Source: Gerris lacustris (taxonomy: Eukaryota > Arthropoda > Insecta > Hemiptera > Gerridae). Taken from it: a stretch of DNA of 64,000 nucleotides. The stretch covers positions 43,328,329-43,392,328 of the forward strand of contig OX578282.1 of assembly GCA_951217055.1 (NCBI GenBank), written 5' to 3'. Shown here in pieces: positions 46,871 to 59,689 of this stretch. The translations under genes and the position numbers were made by a program. A model generated the notes under the pieces. The model made no database searches, had not been told where the DNA came from, and worked only from the letters and a program-made list of their open reading frames with translations. Within the stretch, counting starts at the first letter, position 1. Each line of letters opens with the position of its first letter.

Positions 46871-48980
46871 GTTCACTGTGCCAGTAGAAGAGTAAATAAA
46901 ATGAATAAGAATAAAAGAAAAAGAAACTGTTATAGCGTTACTATTTGTTTGCCACAAAAGCGCTGTTGTATGAAAACTATGGATGAAAAACTGGTTGACT
47001 AAAATTAAGATAATTTTAGAATGGATAAGATTAAATATGTTAAACTGGTAACAATGGTACAGTACAGCCTTACTTGAAGCGTATTTGTATATATGCTGCC
47101 AGACAAGTATCCACTAACGGCAATTTTTCATAAATTTCAATAAAATCTCTCATAGCTTGTTTATTATCAAACTCTTCCATTTTTTATCTTTTCAAATAAA
47201 ATAAAAAATACTGTATATTTTAATTTAATTTTAATGTTTAAAATAAAATACAACTTGAAATTTGAAATTAAAACAAAACTAGAATTCAATAAAAGCAAAG
47301 ATAAAAAACATGTACCACTGATACTGAATGTCAAACTTGATGCCTAGTTATTGCGAGCTCTCCGATACAACACGTACTAAATTCTTTCGAATACAAAGTG
47401 TATAATTACTTTGTTGGGTGTTTTCCATTTGTTAGTTGTTACGATTTTTCGTAGTAAATTTAATAATTATTCATAATAATATCAAAATGTACCATAAAAA
47501 TAATTCCCCCCGGCAGGGAATTGAACCTGACCTTCTCACCCTTTGCTATTTGATCTAGGATTTTTCCCGGGAAAACGACTTGTATAGTTGAATTCGTATT
47601 TAAATGGACTGCATAATATAATTTTTTGAAACATTTTCGAGAAATGTTTTTTTAAATATTATTTTGTTTTGGGGGAAGCGATCCCAAGTGTAGAGCAAAA
47701 ATTTATTGCTTGATATCGCGTTGAGATATTATTAGTGGGTAGGGTAGTTTACGCTCCACGCGTCTGCATAGACAACAGACGTTAGCCAGCCATTTTTTAA
47801 AATCTTTTAACACACACACACTTTCTTTGGACTCAGGGGACCTTTAAAAGTCCATCCATAAAAATTTAAAAATCGAATCTTCGTGCTAGCAATAGGTATT
47901 GCAAATTAAGTTTTTATAGTTTGTTGAAGTAAGGTTTTACTTAAAAATTTTAAATGACTATTGATAAATGTGTCAGTATTTAAATATTACTGTTGTACTT
48001 TTCTTTTGATTTGATTAAATATGTATTAATTGGAGTTGTAAAGTGCTAATAAGGCCACACTACCAGTGTGATCTGTATGCTTGTTATAAAGGTGTTATAC
48101 AGGTACCGCACAACGTGACTGTCATTCGGGTCTTAGCGTAATATATTCAGAGTGGGAAGTTCGCACGTTCAAATCTGACATCTACATTGCTACCGCATCT
48201 TCTCTCATCCTGTTAATATCCGGCCAGCCTCTATTTCAATTACTTATAACTTGACTAGGAAACCTTATTATAATGTTTAAATTATTCGATTATTGAATTT
48301 ATTTAATTATTATAAATATATTTTAAATAAAAAAAGAATTGAAGAGGGTTTTTGAATGTTAGTCATAATTAAAACCACAATTGTCCTTTTTAATAATTGG
48401 TTTATTTTATTAATTTTTCGATTTTACTTCCTGGGAAAAACGCAGAATTTTTTTTTAATATAAACTATCATTTTTTATTCTAATCTCATACTTTCTATTC
48501 AAAAATCAATTTCCTTTAAAGTCCATGAATGAGGGAAAAAGTAAAATTGTATAAAATAGATATTAGTAATTTTAAATTTAGCTGTTACATTTCCACTCAG
48601 AAGATAAAGACACACCATCCACACTAATATAACTAAAGGCAGTGTAAGTCAAATTAGATGATGTTTACTCGGAGATAATCTCATTTGTGGATGGCACTTA
48701 GCTGTATTTCAGAGGTGGCACCTGGGATCAGGTGTTTCGAAATGCATCAAAGGGAATATCAATAGTAAAATCCTGGTTTGATTACAACTTACTGTCATTA
48801 TACATGGACAAGACAAAATATATGTTCTTTTCACTTGACCAAAGAGGGCAACCACAATTAGTCTAGGTTTAACTAAGTAAATTAGGTGCCATGTGGCAAT
48901 CATGTGCTTGGTTACCCACTCTATGTTTTTTTACCACTTATAAATAATTCCTTTGCCTAAATGTGCCCTTTTATCTATTA
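46871..48980. other. Gene B intron 1, repeat remnants only
   Basis: 47440-47900 belongs to family F (TTCCCCCCGGCAGGGAATTG-AAC, TTTTCCCGGGAAAACGACTT). At 48140-48180 ACGTTCAAATCTGAC is a weak B-box-like piece. Nothing coding is seen. Confidence 0.4.
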
Positions 48981-48988
48981 TGTAATTC

Positions 48989-49447
48989 TAGGCACCGCGT
49001 GGCTCTATCATTGAAACGAGCGTATTGAAATAAAATACTGAATATTAAGGAATTTATTAATCATGATGAATGTCATGGTTGAAGATAAGTGGAAGAGGGT
49101 AGTATGCAGAGTGGGGGTACTTGGTACAAAGCTCACCTTCCTAGGTAAACCTATATAAAAAAAAATGTTCGTCTCATCGAAAAGGTGATGAACGAATCTT
49201 TTCCCGTCCTGAAATTCCAAGTTTTCATTAGAGCCTTTCGTTTACGCGAGCGTTGCGTACGAACTCTTGGACGGTCCTACGAACTTAGCCCGAGCATTAG
49301 TGAAAGGAACACGAATACCAAATTTCCACCAAATCGTTCAACATTTACTGAAGTTATCGTCGGATACGTAAGCGTTACATACAGACAGACAGACAAGATG
49401 CATATTTTGTTGAATGTAAGAAGCTCGTTTGCGCTCTCTTCAATTAT
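48989..49447 (+). repeat. Repeat family 'CATCGCG' copy 2 (internally deleted)
   Basis: It has the same 5' end (CTAGGCACCGCGTGGCTCTA) and 3' end (ACAGACAGACAGACAAGATG…AAGCTCG…TTCAATTAT) as the 951 copy, but lacks about 280 bp from the middle. Confidence 0.7.
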
Positions 49448-51480
49448 TTTTAAAGAAATACCCATAAAAATATAAACAACATACAAGTAATACAACAAAT
49501 GACAAGTAAAGAACACACTAGCCTTCACCCCGCGTTTCCTATTATGATGTAGGCCAAGCGATTAAATAAAATGCAATTGGGCACCCTTTTATTAAAAATA
49601 CTAAACATTTTTAGGTGGGGTTAATATCATACTCTTAAGACATTGTATATAGTATTATATCAGGCCTACCCTTATTTCCCCCCTTTATTTTGCCCTACTC
49701 AAAACCCCATGCCTTTCTACAATACCGAATAAGAGCGTATGGTATATTCTTTTGCACAGTTACGGTATACAAAACACCTAAAAATAAAAATAAATAAAAG
49801 TAAAAATGTTGTAATTGACCTATGTTTAACAGTCTGCTAAACAACGAAAAATAACTTTTCTTAATTTGAATTAAGTCACTTATTTGGGGAAGTAGGTCCC
49901 TATATTTTGAGAAAATCTGCTACAAGCCCTGAATGAATTGTACGCAGTGCTGCCAGCAGCTATCCCCTTCCTATTTTCCCTCCTTCTATTTTCATCTCAT
50001 TTATGTAATAAATCATAGATGCTTTAAAACTTTGTTAATGATTCTGTATTATATTACCTTAATTCTTTAGTTAAGCAATCATTACAGGATATCTTTTTTC
50101 TTATAGTTTCTTGTTACATCTTGCGTTGGCTTATGTAGGTATTTCTCTTTTTATTGAACTGATTTGTTTGTTTTTTTTAGTTAATTATATCACCTATTCC
50201 GCGGCGTTAGGCTATTATTTAAGCGATTACATTATTGTTATTTTTTATAGATATTTTGACTTTTAAATTATGTCATTCATTTAATTTTTCTAATTTAAAT
50301 GTAATGTCATTAAAATATTTTATTTCTATGTTCTATAGACGTAAAGGCAAACTTGCGAACTTATTCCTAGTTGTCCGACTGACTTATTTTTTGGATTCGA
50401 TCATTATTTTATATATTATTATTATCTTGTACCTAATAATTAAACATTTAAGAGCATTGTTATAAATATTTATAATTTTGGAAGTTACGGTTGCGAATTT
50501 AATATTATTATGAAAATTAAACTTTGGTTTAACGTTCCGTTAATAATTGACTAATTTTGTGTAATTAAATATATTACACTTCGGTAATTAGGTTTCTCTC
50601 ACGCCTTTAATATTTGGGGGGGGGGGAATCCCATGCTTACTTTCCTGATTCCTATACACTTTACTTTCTCGTAGTGTACACACAATTATTGGGATAACGT
50701 AAAAAGTCGAGCTTTAAAAGATCGATAGATTTATAGTTTTTATGGTCCCCTGAGTGCCAAAAATTAAGTTAATTATCCGATATATCGAGAAAAACATCAC
50801 AAAAACACAATGATAATGAATTTAAATCCGATATCTTTATTTTTAAACTTATTAAAAAAGTCTTATACAGGTGGTTATTTACATCTTGTTTTCGATTTTC
50901 AGCTTAATTAATTTATTTTTATCAATATCTTGGAAACTAGATTTTTCCCGGGAAAACGACTTATTTAGGGTCGATTAAAATTAACTACATTTTAGATTTT
51001 TTATATCGACGTCGACAAGTTTTTGGGGGTAACGTCCTTAAGTTTAGAGCTAAAATTCGGAATATGATGTATGCTAAAATTGAAAAATGCATAGGGAGCA
51101 TTTGTTATTCCTTTATCGAATTAAGTTTGTTTATTATTATTATTTCTCATTAAATATTTATCTTATCATACGTAAAATCTTGGAAGAAAATATTTTTCAT
51201 TTTATTACACTGGGTACCTATCATATACTGAGAGAATTTTTCTCTAGTTCGTACAAAATAAATTTTTCTTCTTGTTGTTTTTCTTCTTTTGTTGAAATTG
51301 AAAAAAAGCTCATGTATATTCGCAGATCTATAGTTCCAAGCACAAGATCCATAGCTCTATGCAAGGTCTATTCACGGGGGCGGTGTTAGCAACGTACTGC
51401 ATTCTTGCAAGTATACTTGCATTCTTAGTAGTTCAAATTATGAATGCTGACATAATAGAAATAAGGAAATTTCTTGTCTT
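49448..51480. other. Gene B intron 1, distal part
   Basis: AT-rich. 50690-51060 resembles family F. No coding exon seen. Confidence 0.4.
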
Positions 51481-51482
51481 AC

Positions 51483-51565
51483 CTTAATCCTTTTCGCTGG
51501 TGATGGCAGCTTGCGGTGGAAAGACGGTTGCGTGTTAATACATTTTTTGTTAAGAGAGAGTATTT
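51483..51565 (-). other. Putative 5' UTR exon of gene B
   Basis: The minus strand reads ACTCTCTCTTAACAAAAAAT through ACCGCAAGCTGCCATCACC to GATTAAG|GTAAGA. Similarity to the 53985-54065 segment and a strong donor support it. The intron to the coding exon would be 5.6 kb. The 5' limit is approximate. Confidence 0.42.
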
Positions 51566-51639
51566 TACTTATCCATCGCGACGGATTCAAGCTATCCTTT
51601 TAGTTCAACCTGATTAATTTTTAATTTATCCAGATTGGA

Positions 51640-52085
51640 AGATAGAATTTGTAGTAACCAAATGTGTAGGGCCCGCAGTAACTCGAGTAGGATAGCAGTT
51701 GGCTTTCAATCATTGAGGTTAAGCAGCATCGGGCGTGGTCAGTAGTTGAATGGGTGACTGCCACCTCTGACCACACCTCTGGGTTCGATTCCCGGATCAG
51801 GCCCCTCTCAATGTTTAACAAATGAGCTGATTGAAAGATTTAGCGCTACCATGTTTCAGCCTGGAAAACCATGGTTGACATTCCCATGGTGGTTTGATAA
51901 AATCGATCAAACGAGCCCAGTGTTGTGAAGTAATGGTTTACCGACCAACACTTCACTCATGTGTGAAGGGTTTGGTTGCCTGGTATCAATCCTGTATTGG
52001 ATTTAAACTAAGCTACCCAGGTTTGTTCAAAGGTCCCACTTCGTGGTCTGTCTTCGGGTGTAGCCCCCGATTTATTTTTTTTTTA
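51640..52085 (+). mobile_element. 5S rRNA-derived SINE-like element
   Basis: GAGGTTAAGCAGCATCGGGC-GTGGTCAGTAGTTGAATGGG-TGAC (51715-51758) is a close match to the 3' half of 5S rRNA (C-box region). It is followed by a tRNA-like GGGTTCGATTCCCGGATCAG. The body ends in CCCGATTTATTTTTTTTTTA. It lies between gene A and gene B. Confidence 0.65.
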
Positions 52086-52656
52086 AATGTGAGTTAATTC
52101 TACTTGTTCTAATAATGACGTTCTCTGCCATCAAAACTAGTATGATCCAGACGATCCCTAGAGAAGTGAGGCTACAATTTTTTGCATTAGTTCAAGGCTT
52201 ACACATGGAACTAATATGTAATTCTAATGAAATATTTTATAATCTTGGTAAGATGAAACCAATGGTCCTCATCACTAATCTAATGACAAATTACAAATAC
52301 GATATACTGGACAGAACCGGTGTGCAATCAAATATTTGTTTCCGTGATGACATTAGTCAGTTGATTCACAGTAAGTTGCACTTTGTGTTGAAAAAACAAA
52401 TGATTTATACAAGTTTTTTCATCAAAAACTAAGATATTTACTATGATGATTCGAAATAAATTTTACTTTATTGACGTGTGATTAAGTTTCACAAAAGCTC
52501 TGTCAAAATTTGGTGAAAAGTTTCACTCTATGGAAATGACAAATTTATAGATGTAGTTTTGATCAGTAAAATATTATGTTAAAAATTGTTTTTAGTAAAC
52601 ATGCACAATGAAGTTTTTTAATATTCTGTTAACTGACAACTCCTTGTTTAAGACTA

Positions 52657-52971
52657 TTATAGATCCCAAGCCCATTTGGTTTTCTTTTGATTTTTCTTTT
52701 TATTCTTATAAGTCATGTCTGGTTTTGTATATTTTGTTGTATTCGAGATCTTCAAATTTTTCCTGTTACTGGCTTCAATGCTGTCTAAATCACTCTTTTT
52801 CTTTTCGTTCGGGCACAGGCATGGCTTTGATCTAGCTCCCTTGAGAACTTTATCGTACGACCAAAATACCCATTGGGTATTCCAGAAAAATTCCAGAATT
52901 CCCAGGAGTGTGATCATAACACTTATAACAATTCCAACTACGACGACTCCTGAACATCCCACGCACACCAT
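52657..52971 (-). CDS. Small single-pass membrane protein, gene A (104 aa, function unknown)
   Basis: This is an uninterrupted 104-codon frame from ATG 52971 to TAA 52657. The N terminus MVCVGCSG is followed by a hydrophobic helix GVVVVGIVISVMITLLGILE (about residues 8-28), then an aromatic FFWNTQWVFWSYDK, a CLC motif, and a long lysine/asparagine-rich polar tail. This would suit a small type III or signal-anchored membrane protein with a basic tail. The ATG sits just inside a putative acceptor (TAACAG at 52977-52982). The likely 5' UTR exon is 1 kb upstream (54065-53985) and resembles the first exon of gene B. An AATAAA-like site on the minus strand lies about 190 bp past the stop. I recognise no family. 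Support comes from the coherent topology, the splice context and the paralogous neighbour; chance ORF is the alternative. Confidence 0.55.
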   Translation of the reverse strand: MVCVGCSGVVVVGIVISVMITLLGILEFFWNTQWVFWSYDKVLKGARSKPCLCPNEKKKSDLDSIEASNRKNLKISNTTKYTKPDMTYKNKKKNQKKTKWAWDL

Positions 52972-53984
52972 CTTATCTGTTACAAAAAAAAAAACGTTCT
53001 AACACTGAAGTATTAAAAAAGTAATAATATTATGGATCAATCACATAGCTGTTATTTAAGAGTATTTAAAATTTTCGTAATTATATATGTTACAAAAAAG
53101 GTTTTGAGCAAAACGTGACAAACTTTACCCAAAAAATATTTAGATATTCATCTATTGTTTGCTGTCAACTGTCAGTTGTATCTAATTTCTTGACACATGT
53201 TATTTTTTTTTACTCATGAAATGTTTTGAAAGTCGCTCTATTACTTTTAATCTGATTATAATTTATGCAAAACTCACTCCGAATTAAACAAACAATTTTT
53301 CTTGGGACTTTGTTAAAAGTGGAGTTGTTAATTATTCATTTAGGTAAAAATAGAATATAATGAAACAAGTAAGGCGTGCTTCACGTAAGTACGTGAGGCT
53401 ATAATCGCCGGTTTCTGTACAATTAAGTTAAAATTATAAGTGTAAAATTTTAATAGTAGCATATTCTTTTTCTACACTTAAAGACCTTTAAATTGATGTA
53501 TAACATGTCATGGTGACTAAAAACTTTTTGGCAGCCCGCCATATTGACCGCCATCTTGAAAATATTAAGTGTGAAAACTCCAAAAAGGGTAGGTACAGTT
53601 GCCTCAAATGCCGAGATACACCAGTGTACCGAATTTCATGTTCCTAGCTATAGTAATTTATGAATTGAAACAAGCCAACGGACCACCAACGGACAGACAG
53701 ACAGACAGAGCCGTTATATAAGGTTTATTTTTTTACTACGTACAGAAACCTAAAAGTAACTAATAAACTAGGTAATTATAATTTCGGAAGTAAAGCATTC
53801 TCTTGTCATTTATATGACATTCGATTATATCACAGTAATGATTATTATAAATAAATTAATAATTCTTACAGCTCACTTTTGTTTATGTGACGGAATATAG
53901 TTTTCTTGAGCGAAATTTTAAAATATTTGCAATCTATAATTACGAATTATGAGATAATAGAAATGAGCTGATTCCTTGCCTCAC

Positions 53985-54065
53985 CTGACTAGGAGGTGAT
54001 GATGATAGCTTGCGGTTGCAAGTCGGTTTCGTGATTATAAAGCTATTGTTGAGAGACAGTATTTT
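53985..54065 (-). other. Putative 5' UTR exon of gene A
   Basis: The minus strand reads from about ACTGTCTCTCAACAATAG to CTAGTCAG|GTGAGG, a good donor. The segment aligns with the putative first exon of gene B (shared blocks GTAAAATACT.TCTCT, TTAACAA/TCAACAA, ACCGCAAGCT). The 5' end is a guess from where the similarity fades. No coding potential is seen in it. Confidence 0.45.
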
Positions 54066-54069
54066 ACTA

Positions 54070-54535
54070 ATTTACGTTTGTCTGTAAAAACTCAATTTTA
54101 AAGGTTTGTTACCCTAAAGTATACTCTAGAACTTGGTCTCTAGGTGATCCCAAATTTAATATAACACTAGTTATCTAAACAGTTTTACTTATTAAATAAC
54201 TTTCGAGTCATATACAGTTAACCACGGTCAAATGAAAAATCGTAACAAAAGATGCTTTGTGCATATAACTTGTATGGTTTAATAATGCAGCTCTGTTTTC
54301 ATTCCTTCGTGCATTTGTCAGATATATAACCCACATGCATTTCCTACACAATCTAATATTAGAATGATTGTCTTGACTCATCCTAGCGTATGTGTACTAC
54401 TTCCTGTTAAGCCGTCTATTCTCTTTTAAACAAAAGGGCTATAAAGATACAACTCTTATATTTATGTAGGATAGGTCTACAAATAAAACTCTGTAAACCC
54501 GCTTGCTTACTAAAGCTTTTTGATGTATTTTTTTT

Positions 54536-54601
<66 letters not shown>

Positions 54602-56780
54602 TATTTATGTATATACATATATTATATTTTTTCTAATGGCAAATAAACTAGAGAAACTAATACATTTTGTTTTTGTTACGTTTTATGATGCATACTGTTT
54701 GACTTAGCTAGAGTCACTCAGTCTTTCTACTAAAGCTAAATGTCCATTGTAGAAGATTTATATTTAAAAAATAGGGTGATGTTACCAGACCATGTTTAAT
54801 TGCATGAATAGCGTTAGCTTTGTGCTTATCCCCAACACTGACCGTCACTTGAATTAGCTTTACAGAATACAACATTAGTTACAGACTTCATACAACAAGA
54901 AGAGAACAATATTTAACACAAAAACGGAACTAATAAACTAGATAAAAGCTGAGTCTATATTATTACATAGGACACTACTAAAATAGGCCTTACATTCTCA
55001 GCTAGAACAGAAAATACTTTGTAATAAATGGTAAAGTTCTACGATTTATACTTAATAAAACATATTGAATAATCACACAATTTTTTCACAATACAACTCA
55101 GATTCTCCACAAACATTTACAATTAGACCTGATAAAAGTTATTGATATTTATTAAGATCGAGCCTTTTTAATTAATTATTAAATCTGAGTTTTTTTCTTA
55201 TAGTTTTACTATTAAAATCATACTTTGAGATTACGTTGAAAACAAATCACAACTCGTTTATTTTAACTTCCCACTAAAGCAAGTAGTGGGAGGACGTGTA
55301 AAGTTTTCTTATGAATTTTCTAAGATATGGTCGTAGAAACAGAATATCAGTGTTTATTGCCTATTCAGTTCTTGTTTAGTTGTTTTTTCAATCATTTCAA
55401 CTGAACTTTGCAATGATAAAAACTCTTGCTTGTTTTTCTATTGGTTCGAAAGAAAGTGCCGTACTTAATTTCTATTTATAATTTAGGTCAAATTTCCCCC
55501 TTCAGTTTTTTTTTCAATATTTTCCACTTTCAAGTGTACATACATAATGATACTACAATAGATTTTTATTGTACTTAGAAAGGTATATTCAGTCCTATTT
55601 AGTATGTCGGCTTCCGTGGCTGTAATCACGATAACAAATTTTTGGTCAAGACCACGCGTTGTGAGATCTTGTGACCAGTCAGTGCTTTGCATCGTGATTT
55701 TAACTGGTACCTCTCATCGTGATGCTTCCCTAAGGGAGGTGCTTCTAGTAGCAGGAGCGAAATGTTGGACTCCATGTTTCTCAATTCACGATCTTCGCCG
55801 TAAAACCTAGATCAATAACGCTCACTAATATAGCGATACTTGTCTAAAAGTTGGCATCGACAATAGTTTTGCTAAATTATATTGATGAATAATTTCATTT
55901 TTCGATACTGTGGCTTATTTTTTGGTCAGCAATTTTCGTTTTTGCTTTCATAAAAATGTTCTTGTTGTCTTCCTATGTATTATTAAAAACGTTTTGTAAA
56001 CAAACAAGTCCAGTGATAAAGATATCTGCTCAGCTGAGAGTTAAATAAGGTTAGGGATATCTTGAGACCTATCCGTGAAAAGGGGGGGGGGGGGGGGGCT
56101 TGAGGGTGCTAGAGTTTTATACATTTAGATAAAGAAAGAAAGATTGCATAGACTGTCCTATCCCTACGGACTGAATAGACGCGCATGCGTAACTTTAATG
56201 TTGATATATCCGCCAGGTTATGTGTTGTATATTATATCTCAATCTCAAATGACGATGCTGTATTTATCGTTTGTAAAGCATTTTTTTCGCTTAATATTGT
56301 GTTGTTGTTTTTTTAATTTTCCTCACCTTCTCCAAAGGTATATAAGAAAAGTATTGTTTTCAACTAAAACATCCGAAACTGAGATTTCAACGGTATTATT
56401 CGTTTTGGATTTTTTAAGATGATTTGAGTGGTTTGTAGTTGGATGTCTGTCTAGCAATCTGTATATCTGTATCATGAACTACTCCCACAGATTTCAAGCT
56501 AGAGAGTTGAAACTTGGTACAAAAATCAGCCCTTACATGTAGTCGTGCTGCCTGGACAATCATACATTTTTTATCATATAAATTTGTCATTAACCCATTT
56601 TGCTGTCAGCAAACTTTTTAAAATTCGTAAAAAAATCAAAACATTTTCCGATTCGATGAAATTTGTTCTAATTATACCTCTTAATAAGACAAACATTTCC
56701 ACTGAATCGTGAACATTTTGTGAATCGTTCCACTATATTTTTAATATCTGCAGCCATTTTGAAAAACAGACTTTTAAACT
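54070..56780. other. Intergenic sequence upstream of gene A
   Basis: Contains a (TA)n at 54537-54597 and a G(18)-type tract at 56081-56098. 56318-56760 is a copy of the 'TTTTCCTCAC…AAGTATTG' repeat (ACATGTAGTCGTGCTGCC, CATTTTGCTGTCAGCAAA). Frames at 55483-55810 on both strands overlap each other and have no recognisable domain. Confidence 0.4.
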
Positions 56781-56788
56781 TAGATAAC

Positions 56789-57526
56789 TAGGCATCGCGT
56801 GGCTCTATCATTGAAGCGAGCGTATTGCAATGAAATACTGAATATTGAAATTTATTAATCATGATGAATGTCATAGTTGAAGATAAGTGGAAGAGGGTTA
56901 GTGTAGGGAAGAGTGGGGGTACTCGGTACAAAGCTTTACTTCCTAAACAAACCTATACGACTATAACAATCTTCACCACCCGCGGTAGCTTTTAAACAAT
57001 TATTATAAATGTATCTCGTCGCTACGCAAAGAATTTTGCTTGTATCAAGTTGAAATTTTGCATACCTGTTTCAATTGTGCATTAGATGGTGTATATGAAG
57101 TTTTATTAAAATCGATACGTTAGAACGTAAGATATCGGTAAAAAGGTTGTTTTCTCTATTATAAACGTTTAGGTCCGCTTTAATAGTTTTAACGATCTTT
57201 ATTAAGTCATAGCGGTGTCGCTGTTGTTTTTAGTAAAAAATGTTATTTGAAAATAATGTTCGTCTCATCGAATAGATGATGATAGAATCTTTTCCCGTCC
57301 TGAAATTCCAATTTAATTTTTGTACCTCTCGTGGATCACGCTGTCCAACGAACTTAGCCTGAGTATTAGTAAGAGGAACATGTATACCAAATTTCAACTA
57401 AATCGGTCAACTTTTACTCAAGTTATCGTCACACGCGTGAACGTTACTGACAGACAGACAGACAGACAGACAGACACGGAACATATTTCGTTGAATGTAG
57501 GAAGCTCGCTACGCTCGCTTCAACTA
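56789..57526 (+). repeat. Repeat family 'CATCGCG' copy 3
   Basis: Complete from TAGGCATCGCGTGGCTCTAT to CGCTACGCTCGCTTCAA. It is close to copy 1, with a deletion of the TTTACGCGAGCGTTGCGCG segment. Forms an inverted pair with copy 4. Confidence 0.75.
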
Positions 57527-57742
57527 TAACTTTAAAGAATTTCTGAACCATTTCGCCGACTGAGCTGAAATTTGCACCAAGGATACCTAGATAGATAAGT
57601 CCTCCTTATTTTATCTTAATATCTGCCACCATTTTGAAAATATCGACTTGGGATTTTTATATAGGTTTGTGTACATTTTTTAATACCTCTTATACCAGGC
57701 TTAACTTTTAACGGACAAAAAAAAAAAAAACCTGTTGTTATT

Positions 57743-58439
57743 AAAGCGAGCGTAAGAGAGCTTGTCTGTCTGTCTGTCTGTCTGTCAATAACGTTTACGC
57801 GTGTGATGATAACTTGAGTAAAAGTTGACCGATTTAGTTGAAATTTGGTATACATGTTCCTCTTACTAATACTCAGGCTAAGTTCGTTGGACAGCGTGAT
57901 CAGTCGAAGAGTTCGCGCGCAACGCTCGCGTAAACGAGAGGTTAAAAAATTAAATTGGAATTTCAGGACGGGAAAAGATTCTATCATCATCTATTCAATG
58001 AGACGAACATTTTTTAGTAAAACCAACAGCGACACCGCTATGAATTAATAAAGATCGCTAAAACTATTAAAGCGGACCTAAACGTTTATAATAGAGAAAA
58101 CAACCTTTTTACCGATATCTTACGTTCTAACGTAACGATTTTAATAAAACTTTATATACACCATCTAATGCACAATTGAAACAGGCATGGAAAATTTCAA
58201 TTTGATCTAGCAGTAGTTTTTTTGTAGCATTGAGATACATTTTATAATAATTGAAAAGGAGATGTGTGGTTAGAGGAATAGTAAGAATGCAGGGTGGTTC
58301 CCTTACTACTAGCCGCTGCACTACTACTATACACATTACCTGTCAACTCATCATGATTCATGATTGTCTATTTTTTAAATAATCAATACATATTTATTAC
58401 TATACGCTCGCTTCAATGATAGAGCCACGCGATGCCTAG
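57743..58439 (-). repeat. Repeat family 'CATCGCG' copy 4 (inverted)
   Basis: On the minus strand it begins at 58439 (CTAGGCATCGCGTGGCTCTA) and ends near 57743 (ACGCTCGCTTTAATAAC). It retains the segment deleted in copy 3. Confidence 0.75.
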
Positions 58440-59689
58440 TTTATTGGATCATTTTTGGTGAGGAAAAGATTGAATTGTTGTACAGCTTAAGCTTATACGC
58501 TTTGTACTACTCAAATATTCAAAGAAGTTGAGTAATATTTTGACCGAATAAACAAATAAAATAATTACCTTGTAAAGGCAAGCAAAACTTTCTAATTACA
58601 TATTTTCGTAACTATTACATTGTTCACACATACATTCAAGACAGCCTCGTGATGCATAGTAAAATAAAATTTCCCAAAAGTCTAAAATTCTAAGAAAATA
58701 TAAGTAAATTTTCCGCTTTATTATTCTTAAGTATACCTACTCTTTAAAATGAAAGTAAAATTTAGCACTTGTGGAATACATATAACTATATAACCATCTG
58801 AAGTATGCACCCTTAAATTAGCAAAATTATATTTACTGTCACGTAATCTAATTAACTAACATATTGTAGGACCTAGTAGTTCACTTAGTCACTGATTATT
58901 ACCAATTTTTTGGTATAACAAGTAATTATGAACAATATGTTTACTCGAAGATTTATTAAGTGTGAGTAAATTAGGATTATTATGATAAGTAACTATTATT
59001 ATAAGTAGCGATTATTATTTACCTGTCATTTACGCATAAAATGTCATTTTATAATGATAATAACTTCGTCTCTTGAGATGCTCTCGTTACATAAGGGATT
59101 GTATCTGCACAGTGGCTTACGTTCTAAGCGTTCGTACCTGTGCTGGTCGATTTATCTTATGCTTCGAACCTGGCTAATGATCGAGCTGTGCAAAACAATG
59201 GTTATTCGATCAGCGATGGGACAGCACTCATTTCATATTATAAAATGTAAAGTAAAGTACTTCTCTAGCAAGCACTCCAAAAGATTAGTACGAAATACGA
59301 GAAGTCAGCCGTAGACATTTAAATAAAGGAAAACCTACCAAAGATAATGGTTTTACCCTTGGTCTTCCAAATCCTTGCTTTTCTCCTTAGCCAAGATCAA
59401 AGCTTAGGATAAACAGTCTACCAGCTCAGGTACTAACGATTAGACCGTACGCTGCCAAAGGATACTCCAAAGATAAGGATACACCCGGAAAAACCCAGCT
59501 TATCTTTTCTCTGGTCAGGATTTTTACTCTAGGCAATATCATAATGCTCAACACCCCTAAAGCTTCTAGCAGTGGAAGCAAAATGTCAAACTTTACCTTC
59601 TTTAAGACACCTCTATACTACTTCACGTCCATTTTCACACTTCCCTAATAATCTAAAAATCATAAAACTATTCTGGAATTTAATTCACA
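58440..59689. other. AT-rich intergenic sequence
   Basis: A minus frame near 59140-59060 reads YERLERKPLCRYNPLCNESI after CAGCACAG, but it has no upstream continuation or known domain. Nothing firm. Confidence 0.35.

Noticed and set aside
52715..53002. 95-codon + strand ORF
   Set aside because: Antisense shadow of gene A; phenylalanine-rich hydrophobic mirror of the minus-strand lysine-rich tail.
57616..57990. 124-codon minus ORF with RQTDRQT
   Set aside because: Translation of the CATCGCG repeat and its CAGACAGA run; the same phrase appears at 57320-57529 and 49185-49475.
59054..59314. 86-codon + ORF and short minus frame
   Set aside because: No recognisable domain, and no neighbouring exon in phase on either strand.
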